Below are positions 34,423-43,456 of a stretch of 64,000 nucleotides of DNA, one piece after another. The stretch is from UBA9647 sp963739335 (GTDB lineage: Bacteria; Bacteroidota; Ignavibacteria; UBA10030), in contig CAVUAC010000052.1 of assembly GCA_963739335.1 (NCBI GenBank), positions 62,001 to 126,000 of the forward strand, read 5' to 3'. The position numbers and the translations under genes are program-made. The notes beneath the pieces were generated by a model. It worked only from the letters and a program-made list of their open reading frames with translations. It was not told the DNA's origin and ran no database searches. The number at the start of each line of letters is the position of its first letter. The first letter of the stretch is position 1.

Positions 34423-35148
34423 ATGATTCTGGAAGTATGCATTGATTCAGTCGAATCAGCCATTGCCGCTCAAGAGGGGGGAGCGGGGAGAGTTGAGCTC
34501 TGTGCAGACCTTGACCATGGAGGCACAACGCCGAGTGCAGGCATGATCAAGTCGGTGCGCGGCTGGGCTTCGATCGCCGTGCACGTGATGATACGTCCGC
34601 GCTCGGGAGATTTCTGCTACTCCGATCTCGAATTTGAAGTGATGAAACACGATGTGCTGAAAGCGAAAGAGCTTGACGCCGATGGCGTTGTCTTTGGAAT
34701 CCTCACGCCTGAAGGGACGGTAGACGTCGCGAGGACGCGGGTTCTGGTTGAACTGGCACGACCGATGGCGGTGACGTTCCATCGGGCGTTTGATGAATGT
34801 TCCGATCTTCCGCACACGTTGGCTGAGTTGGTTCCCCTCGGGGTGGATCGAGTGCTCACCTCTGGGGGCAAGGGTAGCGTACAGGATGGAGTAGAGTCGT
34901 TGGCGGATTTGGTGAGAAGAGCCAATCGATCCATCAAGGTCCTGGCTGGTGGTGGCGTAACCCTTGAGAATGTGAGAGAGATCGTCACAAGAACGAAGGT
35001 CGAAGAAGTCCACTCATTATCCTCGGTCTCGACGATGCAAGGGAGCCTGGCCCACGCGAGGCTCTTTGACGCACCAAAAAGGGTGGTTGATGCGTCCAGG
35101 GTGAGCAGGATGGTGACCCTTCTCAACGAGCTCGCCTCGCAACATTGA
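34423..35148 (+). CDS. cutC: CutC family protein
   Basis: A 241-residue TIM-barrel protein of the CutC family, historically called copper homeostasis protein although a direct copper role is disputed. TGAGGAG at 34407-34413 and homology place the start at ATG 34423 (MILEVCIDSVESAIAAQEGG); the longer frame from 34357 would run through a hairpin. Family signatures are GAGRVELCADL, GGTTPSAGMI, HVMIRPRSGDFCYSD, GVVFGILTPEGTVD, VTFHRAFDEC, DRVLTSGG and VLAGGGV. In Bacteroidota-like genomes cutC often sits in glycan clusters next to glycosylasparaginase and hexosaminidase genes, as here, so a role in sugar metabolism is plausible but unproven. Confidence 0.92.
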   Translation: MILEVCIDSVESAIAAQEGGAGRVELCADLDHGGTTPSAGMIKSVRGWASIAVHVMIRPRSGDFCYSDLEFEVMKHDVLKAKELDADGVVFGILTPEGTVDVARTRVLVELARPMAVTFHRAFDECSDLPHTLAELVPLGVDRVLTSGGKGSVQDGVESLADLVRRANRSIKVLAGGGVTLENVREIVTRTKVEEVHSLSSVSTMQGSLAHARLFDAPKRVVDASRVSRMVTLLNELASQH

Positions 35149-35188
35149 CTCTGGTGGCTTGTGAACATCCAGAAAGCCTCTAAAATGC

Positions 35189-35217
35189 TTGATTTTCCAG
35201 TTTAGAACGTGTAAGCT
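35189..35217 (+). promoter_or_regulatory. Candidate promoter for symporter-galK unit
   Basis: TTGATT (35189-35194) and TAAGCT (35212-35217) are spaced by 17 bases about 105 bp upstream of the symporter. The -35-like hexamer equals that of the candidate promoter at 555. The -10 match is poor, so confidence is low. Confidence 0.2.
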
Positions 35218-35322
35218 ATGCACTAAATACTCGCACCAGTCATCACAAAGCACATGGGCAGACCGCCCGAAATGAGTCTTCTCACTACCACATCCCACAT
35301 CTAAACGCGAGGACTTGGTTCT

Positions 35323-36999
35323 ATGCAATCCATCCAACTGGCATTTTCCGATTGGCTTATCATTGCCTTGTATTTTGCCTTCGTGCTTGGGATAGGTTTC
35401 TATCTCAAGCGCTTCACGAAAAACGAGAACGACTTTTTTCTCGCAGGCCGAAGGAACAGTGTGTGGGTCGCCGGGCTTGCGTTTCTCTCGGCGAATCTCG
35501 GGGCACTCGAGCTCCTGGGCATGACGGGCAACACCTTCAAGTACGGAATGTACGTTGCGCATTTCTACTGGATTGGTGCCATCCCGGCGATGCTTTTCCT
35601 TGGCCTTTATATGATGCCCTTCTACTATAGCAGCCGCATCAAATCGGTCCCTGGGTATCTTAAGCTGCGATTCGATGAGAAGACGCGGGTTCTCAACGGA
35701 ATAGCGTTCGCCATGATGACACTTCTGGTTTCTGGCATCAACCTCTACGCGATGGCGCTTGTGCTGCATACCTTTCTTGGCTGGGATTGGAGTGTCAGCA
35801 TGTTGATTTCCGCTGCCACGGTCGCAGCCTATGTCACGCTCAGTGGACTCTTGTCTGCAATTTTTACGGAGATCATTCAGTTCTTCCTGATCTGGTTTGG
35901 TCTCTTCCTCGTGTCCATCCTGGGCATCGTCGAGATTGGAAGCATCCATGACATTTTCCAGCGTGTCAATGAACTCTATACATCGGTCTGGTACACGACG
36001 CTCTGGTCGACAAGCGGCGATCCGTCGCTGAATGGCATGGCCATCACATGGGGAGGAATAGTCCTCGGTCTTGGGTTTGTGTTGTCGTTCGGTTACTGGA
36101 CTACCGACTTTCTTGTTGTGCAGCGGGCTTTCTCCGCGAAAGATCTGCGTACCGCCCGCATGACGCCGATCCTCGCATCCTTCTTCAAGATGGCGGTCCC
36201 ATTTATCGTGATTCTTACAGGCCTCATTGCCATTGTATTGGCGAACGACTCCAAGAGCGGCTTCAGTCTCCTGCAGGATGGCGGACAAGTGAATTATGAT
36301 TCCGCCTTACCGCTCCTGATCGCACGCTACTATCCGGCGGGCCTCGTTGGCCTGGGGGTCACAGCGCTCCTCGCTGGATTCATGGCGGGTCAGGCTGGCA
36401 ACATCAGTGCGTTCAATACGGTTTGGACGTATGATATCTATCACTCGGTTCTCAACAAAGAGGCCTCCGAGGCGCACTTGCTCTGGATGGGACGGGCCGC
36501 CACGATCGTGGGCATTCTTGTCAGCGTTGGCACAGCGTATTGGGCGAAAAGTTTTCCGAGTATCATGGATTACATGCAGGCGATCTTTTCGTGGGTGAAT
36601 GCACCACTCTTTGCGACGATGGTTCTAGGAATGTTCGTCTGGTGGATCACACCAAACGGGGCATTCTGGGGCCTGCTTGCGGGAATGGGATCATCGTTCA
36701 CGCTTTTCCTTGCAGTGAAGCTTAACTGGTTCGATGCACGGGTCATCACGATGTCCAGCGTTGCGAGCGATCAGGCTGCCAATTTCTGGAGGGCGTGGTG
36801 GGCGTGGCTAATCTGTTTTGTCGTCACGATTATCATCAGCCTCTTCACGAAAAGGAAGCCCAATGAAGAACTCGTAGGCCTCGTGAAAGGACTTACTCCT
36901 GCCGTCAGTACGGAAGACTTACCCTGGTATCGAAAGCCCGAGGCATTAGCGATTGCATCGGTTATTGTCCTGATCGCCCTTAATATCTACTTCTGGTAG
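35323..36999 (+). CDS. Sodium/sugar symporter (SSS family)
   Basis: A 558-residue inner-membrane transporter of the sodium:solute symporter family with about 14 hydrophobic helices. The family motif region YFLAGRR-like (DFFLAGRRNSVWVAGLAFLSANLGALELLGMTG would be the first two helices; key residues are the glycine and arginines at about 45-49), IKSVPGYLKLRFD, and the helix FTEIIQFFLIWFGLF are SGLT-type. AGFMAGQAGNISAFNTVWTYD carries the serine/threonine-rich sodium site region. It most resembles sugar rather than amino-acid carriers. It is followed after 1 bp by a tiny membrane protein and then by galactokinase, so galactose or glucose is the likely cargo. Confidence 0.9.
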   Translation: MQSIQLAFSDWLIIALYFAFVLGIGFYLKRFTKNENDFFLAGRRNSVWVAGLAFLSANLGALELLGMTGNTFKYGMYVAHFYWIGAIPAMLFLGLYMMPFYYSSRIKSVPGYLKLRFDEKTRVLNGIAFAMMTLLVSGINLYAMALVLHTFLGWDWSVSMLISAATVAAYVTLSGLLSAIFTEIIQFFLIWFGLFLVSILGIVEIGSIHDIFQRVNELYTSVWYTTLWSTSGDPSLNGMAITWGGIVLGLGFVLSFGYWTTDFLVVQRAFSAKDLRTARMTPILASFFKMAVPFIVILTGLIAIVLANDSKSGFSLLQDGGQVNYDSALPLLIARYYPAGLVGLGVTALLAGFMAGQAGNISAFNTVWTYDIYHSVLNKEASEAHLLWMGRAATIVGILVSVGTAYWAKSFPSIMDYMQAIFSWVNAPLFATMVLGMFVWWITPNGAFWGLLAGMGSSFTLFLAVKLNWFDARVITMSSVASDQAANFWRAWWAWLICFVVTIIISLFTKRKPNEELVGLVKGLTPAVSTEDLPWYRKPEALAIASVIVLIALNIYFW

Positions 37000-37000
37000 G

Positions 37001-37237
37001 ATGGAGCATACTATGGAACAGAAAGAGAAAAAGATGAAGCCTATCTGGTATTTCGTCGGTCTGATGCTGAGCGCCATGGGGGCCGTGGTCTTCATTTCGG
37101 GTGTCGCGAACTACTTGAGCCCCAGTTCGAGAACAACGGTCCTTTCGAGTCTCCATCCGGAATTGTGGTGGGGGGCAATCATGATCGGTGCCGGGATTGT
37201 TTTCCTCCTCTCGAATCGCAAAAAGACAGTCGAGTAG
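37001..37237 (+). CDS. Small two-helix membrane protein
   Basis: A 78-residue protein starting 1 bp after the symporter stop at ATG 37001 (or ATG 37013). A basic-acidic N-terminus (MEQKEKKMK) precedes two hydrophobic segments (about 16-36 and 54-72). The C-terminus is SNRKKTVE. No family motif is recognised. The tight spacing with the symporter and galK suggests a transport-associated accessory protein, but this is only positional inference. Confidence 0.7.
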   Translation: MEHTMEQKEKKMKPIWYFVGLMLSAMGAVVFISGVANYLSPSSRTTVLSSLHPELWWGAIMIGAGIVFLLSNRKKTVE

Positions 37238-37251
37238 CTAGAGATCGCGCT

Positions 37252-38427
37252 GTGGAAACGCTCGTTGATACTCTCGAGTCGATCTTTCGCGGGAAGTTTG
37301 GAAAGCGCGACGACCGGATCATTGTTCGATCCCCCGGAAGGGTCAACCTGATCGGGGAGCACACCGACTACAACGAAGGATTTGTGCTCCCTGCGGCAGT
37401 GGACAAAGCCGTGGTCTTCGTCGTCGCCCCTCGCAGAGATGGCCAAGGTCACTTCTGCGCGGTTGATCTGAAGGACGAATATGCGGCTGATCTCAAGGCG
37501 ATCGAGCGATCGGCCAAGGGATGGCTGAACTACCTGCTGGGCGTCATTGAAGAGTTCAGAAAACTGGGTCACCCTATACCCGGTTGCGATGTTGTGTACG
37601 GTGGCGATATCCCCATTGGGGCAGGGATGTCTTCTTCCGCAGCGGTCGAATGTGGGTTCGCCTATGCACTGAATGACCTCTTTGGATTCGGAATCACCAA
37701 ACTCGAGCTGGCGAAGCTGGGGCAACGGGCGGAAAACAAATTCGTTGGCGTTCAGTGCGGCATCATGGACCAATTCATCAACGTTTTCGGCCAAGATCGG
37801 AAGGTCCTGAAGATCGACTGCCGTTCGCTGGAATTCGAGTACTTTCCCTTTGAACGGGGCGACTTGAATATTGTTCTGTGCGAGACGGAGGCGAAGCGAT
37901 CGCTGGCGTCATCGGAATATAACATCAGGCGGCAGCAGTGCGAGGCGGGTGTGAAAATCCTGCAGAAGCATAACAAGGAACTCAAGAGTCTGAGAGATGT
38001 AGGAGTTGATTTCCTCGAAGAACATCGCGCGGAGCTGGATCCCGTTGTCTATCAACGATGTGTATACGTCCTCCACGAAAACGAAAGGGTTCTCCGTGCG
38101 TGCGAGGATTTGCATCGGAACGATTTTCGCTCGTTTGGTGAAAGGATGTTCCAATCGCACAATGGCCTGCGGGACGGATATCAAGTAAGCAGTCCCGACC
38201 TGGATTTTCTCGTCGAGGTCGCTGCATCCCTGAGCGGCGTTCTGGGAGCCCGAATGATGGGTGCCGGCTTTGGCGGGTGCACGATTAACCTCGTCGAACG
38301 GGCAAAGGTCCAGTCCTTCGTCGAAAAGGTGCGGGAGCGATACCGGCAACGGACGGGAAAACCGAACAACGTCTACGTCACCAGCATACAGTCAGGAACG
38401 GCTCGGCTCCGCCTCGGCGAGAAGTAG
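37252..38427 (+). CDS. galK: Galactokinase
   Basis: A 391-residue GHMP kinase that phosphorylates galactose at C1, first step of the Leloir pathway. GTG 37252 is chosen because homology begins there (VETLVDTLESIFRGKFG); the frame extends upstream into the preceding gene. The galactokinase signature VRSPGRVNLIGEHTDYNEGF, the phosphate loop PIGAGMSSSAAVE, GIMDQFINVFGQ with the catalytic Asp, and MMGAGFGGCTINLV are all intact. Length is normal. Galactose would come from the GH35 and alpha-galactosidase-like enzymes; galT and galE are not in the window. Confidence 0.95.
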   Translation: METLVDTLESIFRGKFGKRDDRIIVRSPGRVNLIGEHTDYNEGFVLPAAVDKAVVFVVAPRRDGQGHFCAVDLKDEYAADLKAIERSAKGWLNYLLGVIEEFRKLGHPIPGCDVVYGGDIPIGAGMSSSAAVECGFAYALNDLFGFGITKLELAKLGQRAENKFVGVQCGIMDQFINVFGQDRKVLKIDCRSLEFEYFPFERGDLNIVLCETEAKRSLASSEYNIRRQQCEAGVKILQKHNKELKSLRDVGVDFLEEHRAELDPVVYQRCVYVLHENERVLRACEDLHRNDFRSFGERMFQSHNGLRDGYQVSSPDLDFLVEVAASLSGVLGARMMGAGFGGCTINLVERAKVQSFVEKVRERYRQRTGKPNNVYVTSIQSGTARLRLGEK

Positions 38428-38572
38428 CGCTTAGACACAGTTCAGCCCCCTGCAATTCACTTCCTCCTTGTTCTCGATCACTATTGATCGATGACATCCC
38501 AAAAATTCCCTATGAGCCGCTTGCAACCATATTCCTTCCAGGCGGGTTGAAAACAATCATCACGGTCTAGGC

Positions 38573-41372
38573 ATGAGAAGAAGATTGCTTTTCCTGCTGA
38601 TATTCGTTCTATCCTGCTCCATCCTGCAGGCGCAATCCATACGATCGCTTGATGTCACGACTTCGCGTGGACTTGCTGTGTCGGCCTATCAGGCGGGCGA
38701 TGGCATCCGAGTGGCCTGCAAAGACACGCTACCTCTTTTTACATTTGAATTAAACGATACTGTCCTCAGCGCATTCAACTGTTCCGCAGTTCCCGAAGGA
38801 GACAGTCTCCGGTGGAGCTATGCGTCCGGCATCACTGGCTCCGTGAGAGTCGTGCACGGGTTCGGCCGAGGTTGGAAGGCAGTCGTCACATTCCAAAACT
38901 CATCAAACCAGAAACAGCAGATTTCGAACGTAGTTCCTTTCGGCGTAGGATCTGACTGCGTGTACATTGTCTCGGCCGGCCCCTTAGACTACATCCATCG
39001 TCTCAGTCGATCGCAGCTCTTCAGACCTGGCGTAGGTCCGATTGGAGTAGTGCTGCCCGATAACGCATGGGAGTTGGGATTCTGCGATGTGAGCGTTGCC
39101 CCCGCGAGATCGCTCTCGGCGATTGCCCGAAGAACCGAGTCAAATAAAGCAGATGTTCGACGCTTCAGAACGATTCTGGAACCGGGCGGGTTCGTGCAGT
39201 ACGTTTTCTACGTTGACGAGCACCGAGGTGACTGGCGCGATGGGCTTCGAATGATGTTCCAGGAACGATGGATCTACGACGTCAATGCGTTTGACAATGC
39301 GCTCTACGAGCGGGAGGATCTCAAATGGATCCGTTATAGTTACCTGCTGCTCCTCCAGTTCGCGTGGGATCAGCAATACTATGACGCCCTTCAGGGAAAG
39401 TCCAATTTTGAGCAATTCATCGCTGAGCAGGACAAAGTCCTTGGAGGCTACGAGGCCTACATGATTTGGCCGACATGGCCACGATTGGGTCTTGACCAAC
39501 GGAATCAATGGGACATGTACAGGGATCTCCCCGGCGGACTCAAGGAGCTGCGTCGACAAGCCGGCGTTATGCACAAGCGAGGGGGAAAGTACTTCATCTC
39601 CTACAATCCCTGGGATGAGAGCACGCGACATGAGGATCACATCAAGGGTCTGGAGAAACTACTCAAAGAGATTGATGCCGATGGGGTCGTTCTCGACACG
39701 TGGGGGGAGTCGAGCAAGGAGTTCCAGACAGCAGCCGACCGCGCAAAGCCCGGCATTATTCTTTACAGCGAGGGGATGGCGGTGCCGAGTGATATGCAAG
39801 GGATCGTGGCGGGCCGTGTGCATGACGCCCTTTACATGCCGCCGCCATTGAATCTGAACAAGCTCATCAAGCCGGACATTGCGATATTCCGGGTTGTTCA
39901 GCTCGCGGAAGGACGAATTCATCGCGAGACCGCAGTCTCCTTCTTCAATGGTTATGGTGTGGAGTTGAACATCATGCGACCCGGCAGACCGGATTGGATC
40001 GAGGAGGAGTTTGGTTACCTGGGTCGCACCACGAAGAATCTTGCGGGAAAACTCTTCCGCGTTTCTCACTCGACATTGGGTCCCGTTGCTGCAAACGACA
40101 GCAGATAGCATCTGGGTCAATCAATGGCCGACCCAGTCGAAGACCCTCTATACGATCTACAGTCTCCGACCGGAGGGCTTCAGTGGGCCTCTCTTTGAAG
40201 CGACTGCGCCGAAGGACTCGCACTACGTCAGCCTCTGGCATCACGAAGAACTGCAACTCGTCTCTTCGAATGGGAAAACGTACATTCCTGTGACCGCAGA
40301 TGGTTTCAGTCGGTCCTGGCTTGGAACACGTCGGGAGGGGAATGTCGACTGCATAGCGCTCTTGCCGAATCTTCTCACCGTCAACGTCGATCAGGATTCG
40401 CTTCATTTCGAAGCTCAACGGGGGAAGAAGGTCATCGTTTGGGCTGGATTGCCTTCCTACAATTGTCGATCCGCAGAGTTTCCCGCCGCACGCCGCACGA
40501 TATCGCTCCGTGAGCATCTTGGTCAGCATGAAGAGAAGTTCGTCGTGCAGCTGTTCGATGAGAATGAACTGCTGGATGAGCGCGTTGTTCAGGTGCCGCT
40601 AGCAACGCCGCGGCTGATCTCGCGTCTCGAGCGCACTCCACTGGCTCGGCGAGCTACTGCCGGCATGATTGAAATACCCGCCGGGACATTCAAGGTCAAG
40701 ACAGCAAGGAGTTTTCTCAGCCCGAATGAAGTCATCCCATATCCTGACTATGCTGATGGTCGCATCGTTTCCGTTTCGCGTTTCTTCATGGATCAGTTCC
40801 CGGTGACGAACGAGCAGTTTGAGGCGTTCATCAAATCAACGCGATATAGACCGAAGGACACGACAAACTTCTTGAAACACTGGATTGGCGGCGGTCCTCC
40901 AAAGGGTCTCGAACAACATCCTGTGGTCTACGTGAGCCTTGAGGACGCAAGGGCTTATGCGCGCTGGCTTGGTAAGCGACTTCCGACCGAAGTCGAATGG
41001 CAGTACGCTGCACAAGGAACCGATGGGAGAAAATATCCTTGGGGCAACCAGTTCGATTCAACGAGATGCAACAAAAGCCTCGGACGCACAACGCCTGTCA
41101 GTGAGTACCCGACAGGCAGCAGCCCCTTTGGTGTCGCGGACCTCATCGGTAACGTCTGGCAGCTGACGAATGATGTGTATGATAATGGGAGTTTCTACTT
41201 CGGGATCATCCGCGGGGGGTCCTATTACGATCCAAGCGCCAGCGTTTGGTACGTCAAAGGCGGACCGCAGTCGGTCGACAACCCGCAGATTCTCTTGATG
41301 GTCTCGCCCGCATTGGATCGCAATGCGACAGTCGGTTTCCGTTGCGTGAAAGACGCAGTACCTGGGAATTGA
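38573..41372 (+). CDS. Secreted barrel protein fused to FGE-like (SUMF) domain, frameshifted
   Basis: One gene of about 930 codons interrupted by one extra base near 40095-40101. Frame one (38573-40108): signal peptide (MRRRLLFLLIFVLSCSILQA), a sandwich domain to about residue 200, then a glycosidase-like barrel with YEAYMIWPTWPRLGLD, GGKYFISYNPWDES, DADGVVLDTWGES and IILYSEGMAVPSD; the Asp and Glu in the last two are candidate catalytic residues. Frame two continues DSIWVNQWPTQSKTLYTIY, a sandwich domain, and from about 40660 a formylglycine-generating-enzyme-type domain (GMIEIPAGTF, MDQFPVTNEQFEAF, RLPTEVEWQYAA, YPWGN, GNVWQLTND, VGFRCVKD). The active-site cysteine pair of true FGE is absent, so this domain is probably binding or structural. 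Barrel family unrecognised. Confidence 0.7.
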
Positions 41373-41424
41373 TCTGACCTTAATCGCCATATTCCATCTC
41401 TACCAATAGGATCTGGTGATCACT

Positions 41425-43401
41425 ATGAAAAAGAACATCACGCTTCCAACGCTTTTCTTGATGATTGTCGCGCTGTGTTCTTCGCAACAAGTCTCCGGTC
41501 AATCGCTCGATAACATCCTTTCGCCATCAAGGCTTCCATATCTCAAGAACAGCAGCCTGATTCAGATCTCCAGCTACGACCGGACGGGAGGAAACAGTGA
41601 CTTCATTCCCATTCCCGCGGGCGCGTCAGCCACATTGGCTGAGATCCAAGGGCCTGGTGTGATTGTTCAGATGTGGGTCACAATCGGCGCGAAAGACAAG
41701 TACTTCTTGCGCAGGATTCTATTGAGGATGTATTGGGATGGAGAAGAGAATCCGTCCGTCGAGGTTCCTATCGGGGATTTCTTTGGAACCGGAATGCAAT
41801 ACAAGCAATATGTGACTCCCTTCGTTGGCATGTCGAGCGGAGGGTACTACTCGTACTTTCCCATGCCCTTTCAGAAATCGGCGCGGATCGAAGTCGTGAA
41901 CCAAACAGGGCAGGCTGTGGGCTCTTTCTACTATCACATCGACTACCAGAAATTCAGAGAGCCGCTCGAAGCAAATGTGGCCTATTTCCACGCAAACTGG
42001 AGAAGAGATATTCGGACGAAGGACAAGTCGAACTATGTCGTTCTCGAGGCCGAGGGCGAGGGTCACTTCGTCGGACTGAACATGTCCATGCAAGGCTACG
42101 ATGGAGGGCTGCAGTTTCTTGAGGGGGACGAAATGGTGTACGTCGATGGCGAGAAGCAGCCATCGGTTTACGGCACGGGGACAGAGGACTACTTCACCAG
42201 CGGTTGGTACTTCAGCCAGGGCGAGTTTGCCGCTCCCTATCATGGACTCATCCTGAAGGATGATTCACTTGGACGAATCGCTGCGTACCGATTCCATATC
42301 CAGGATGCGATCCCATTCAAGAAGTCGATCCGTTTCACGATCGAGCACGGGCACGCCAACGGAGAGATTGCAGATTATAGCAGCACGGCCTATTGGTATC
42401 AGAAGGAACCGCACAAGCGGTTCGCCGAGATTCTTGCTGCGGGCTCGAGGATACCGCTCCGAGTTGCTGTCCCCAACGGTGCGATTGAAGCTGAATCCTT
42501 GACGCCCCGCAAGACGGATCTTGCGTGCCGTGTCGAAGACATGGCTGAGTTCGGTGCCGAGTGGAGCGACTCGAGGCAACTGAGGATCATCGGTCAGAGC
42601 GTGGGCGACTCATTCGCATTCGATGTCCCTGCGACCGAGCCGCGCTATGACGTTTCTGTTTACTATGCAAAAGGACCTGATTATGGTGACGTGAGCGTGA
42701 TGGTTGGCGGTAAAAAGTTCGGTGAGATAAAGGGATATAATGCTACGACCGAGCCTGGAGGCAAGATCAAGCTGGTGGATCTCCGAGCGCTCAGCGGTGT
42801 GTTGCCGATCCAGTTTGAGTTGATCGGTAAGGACAGCAGGTCAACAGGATACATCGTGGGTCTCGATGCTTTCGTGCTCGAACCGCACAGGACGTACATT
42901 CCGGAATGGTATCTCATCGGTCCTTTTCCAAATCCCCTGGATGCGGACCAACAACGTCTTGGATTGGACATCCCCTATCCGCCGGAGAAAGAAGTTGATC
43001 TCGGAAGAACGTATCCTGGAGTAGACCAGAAGTCTGTGGGATGGAAGCTCGAGAAGACCCCGCCAAATGGCAGGATGGATCTGGAGAAGTTCGATCCGAA
43101 CGAACAGGTCGTCGTGTATGCTCTGACGTATGTCTACTCCCCGAAAGAGCAAACCCTGCGGATGTTGCTTGGCTCGGACGACGGTGCAAAAGTCTTTCTC
43201 AATGATCATGAGCTCTTCCGCCTGCTGACCCTCCGCGGCGCGCAACCTGACCAGGACACGATACCCTTGCCGTTGAGATCGGGGTGGAACAAACTACTGT
43301 TGAAGATTGAAAACAACTTTGGCGGGTACGCTTTCTATGCCAGGATTGCCGATATCGACGATAGCTTGGTCTTCAGTCCAGACAGGAAGAAAGAGCAGTA
43401 A
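41425..43401 (+). CDS. GH172 (DUF2961) secreted glycosidase with C-terminal accessory domain
   Basis: A 658-residue exported protein of the former DUF2961 family, now GH172, whose characterised members act on alpha-D-fructofuranose, arabinofuranose or galactofuranose linkages. ATG 41425 opens a signal peptide (MKKNITLPTLFLMIVALCSS). The double jelly-roll core (about 30-340) shows the family motifs QMWVTI, LRMYWDGEENPSVEVPIGDFF, SYFPMPF, the glutamate in VYGTGTEDYFTSGWYF and the glutamate in RFTIEHGHAN, which correspond to the catalytic carboxylates. About residue 495 onward is a separate sandwich module (WYLIGPFPNP, LLGSDDGAKVFLND, GWNKLLLKIENNFGG) also found at the front of the next gene. 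Sugar specificity is unknown. Confidence 0.87.
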   Translation: MKKNITLPTLFLMIVALCSSQQVSGQSLDNILSPSRLPYLKNSSLIQISSYDRTGGNSDFIPIPAGASATLAEIQGPGVIVQMWVTIGAKDKYFLRRILLRMYWDGEENPSVEVPIGDFFGTGMQYKQYVTPFVGMSSGGYYSYFPMPFQKSARIEVVNQTGQAVGSFYYHIDYQKFREPLEANVAYFHANWRRDIRTKDKSNYVVLEAEGEGHFVGLNMSMQGYDGGLQFLEGDEMVYVDGEKQPSVYGTGTEDYFTSGWYFSQGEFAAPYHGLILKDDSLGRIAAYRFHIQDAIPFKKSIRFTIEHGHANGEIADYSSTAYWYQKEPHKRFAEILAAGSRIPLRVAVPNGAIEAESLTPRKTDLACRVEDMAEFGAEWSDSRQLRIIGQSVGDSFAFDVPATEPRYDVSVYYAKGPDYGDVSVMVGGKKFGEIKGYNATTEPGGKIKLVDLRALSGVLPIQFELIGKDSRSTGYIVGLDAFVLEPHRTYIPEWYLIGPFPNPLDADQQRLGLDIPYPPEKEVDLGRTYPGVDQKSVGWKLEKTPPNGRMDLEKFDPNEQVVVYALTYVYSPKEQTLRMLLGSDDGAKVFLNDHELFRLLTLRGAQPDQDTIPLPLRSGWNKLLLKIENNFGGYAFYARIADIDDSLVFSPDRKKEQ

Positions 43402-43456
43402 CTACCTTGTCCGTCGAGATGTCAAGGTTGATACTTCACTGACCAAAGGTGAGCAT

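Noticed and set aside
35017..36288. Reverse-strand frame of 423 codons
   Set aside because: It is opposite cutC and the symporter, and its sequence is charged low-information residues typical of the antisense of membrane genes.
38474..38491. TCGATCA/TGATCGA hairpin after galK as a terminator
   Set aside because: The stem is short and AT-containing and is not followed by a T-tract.
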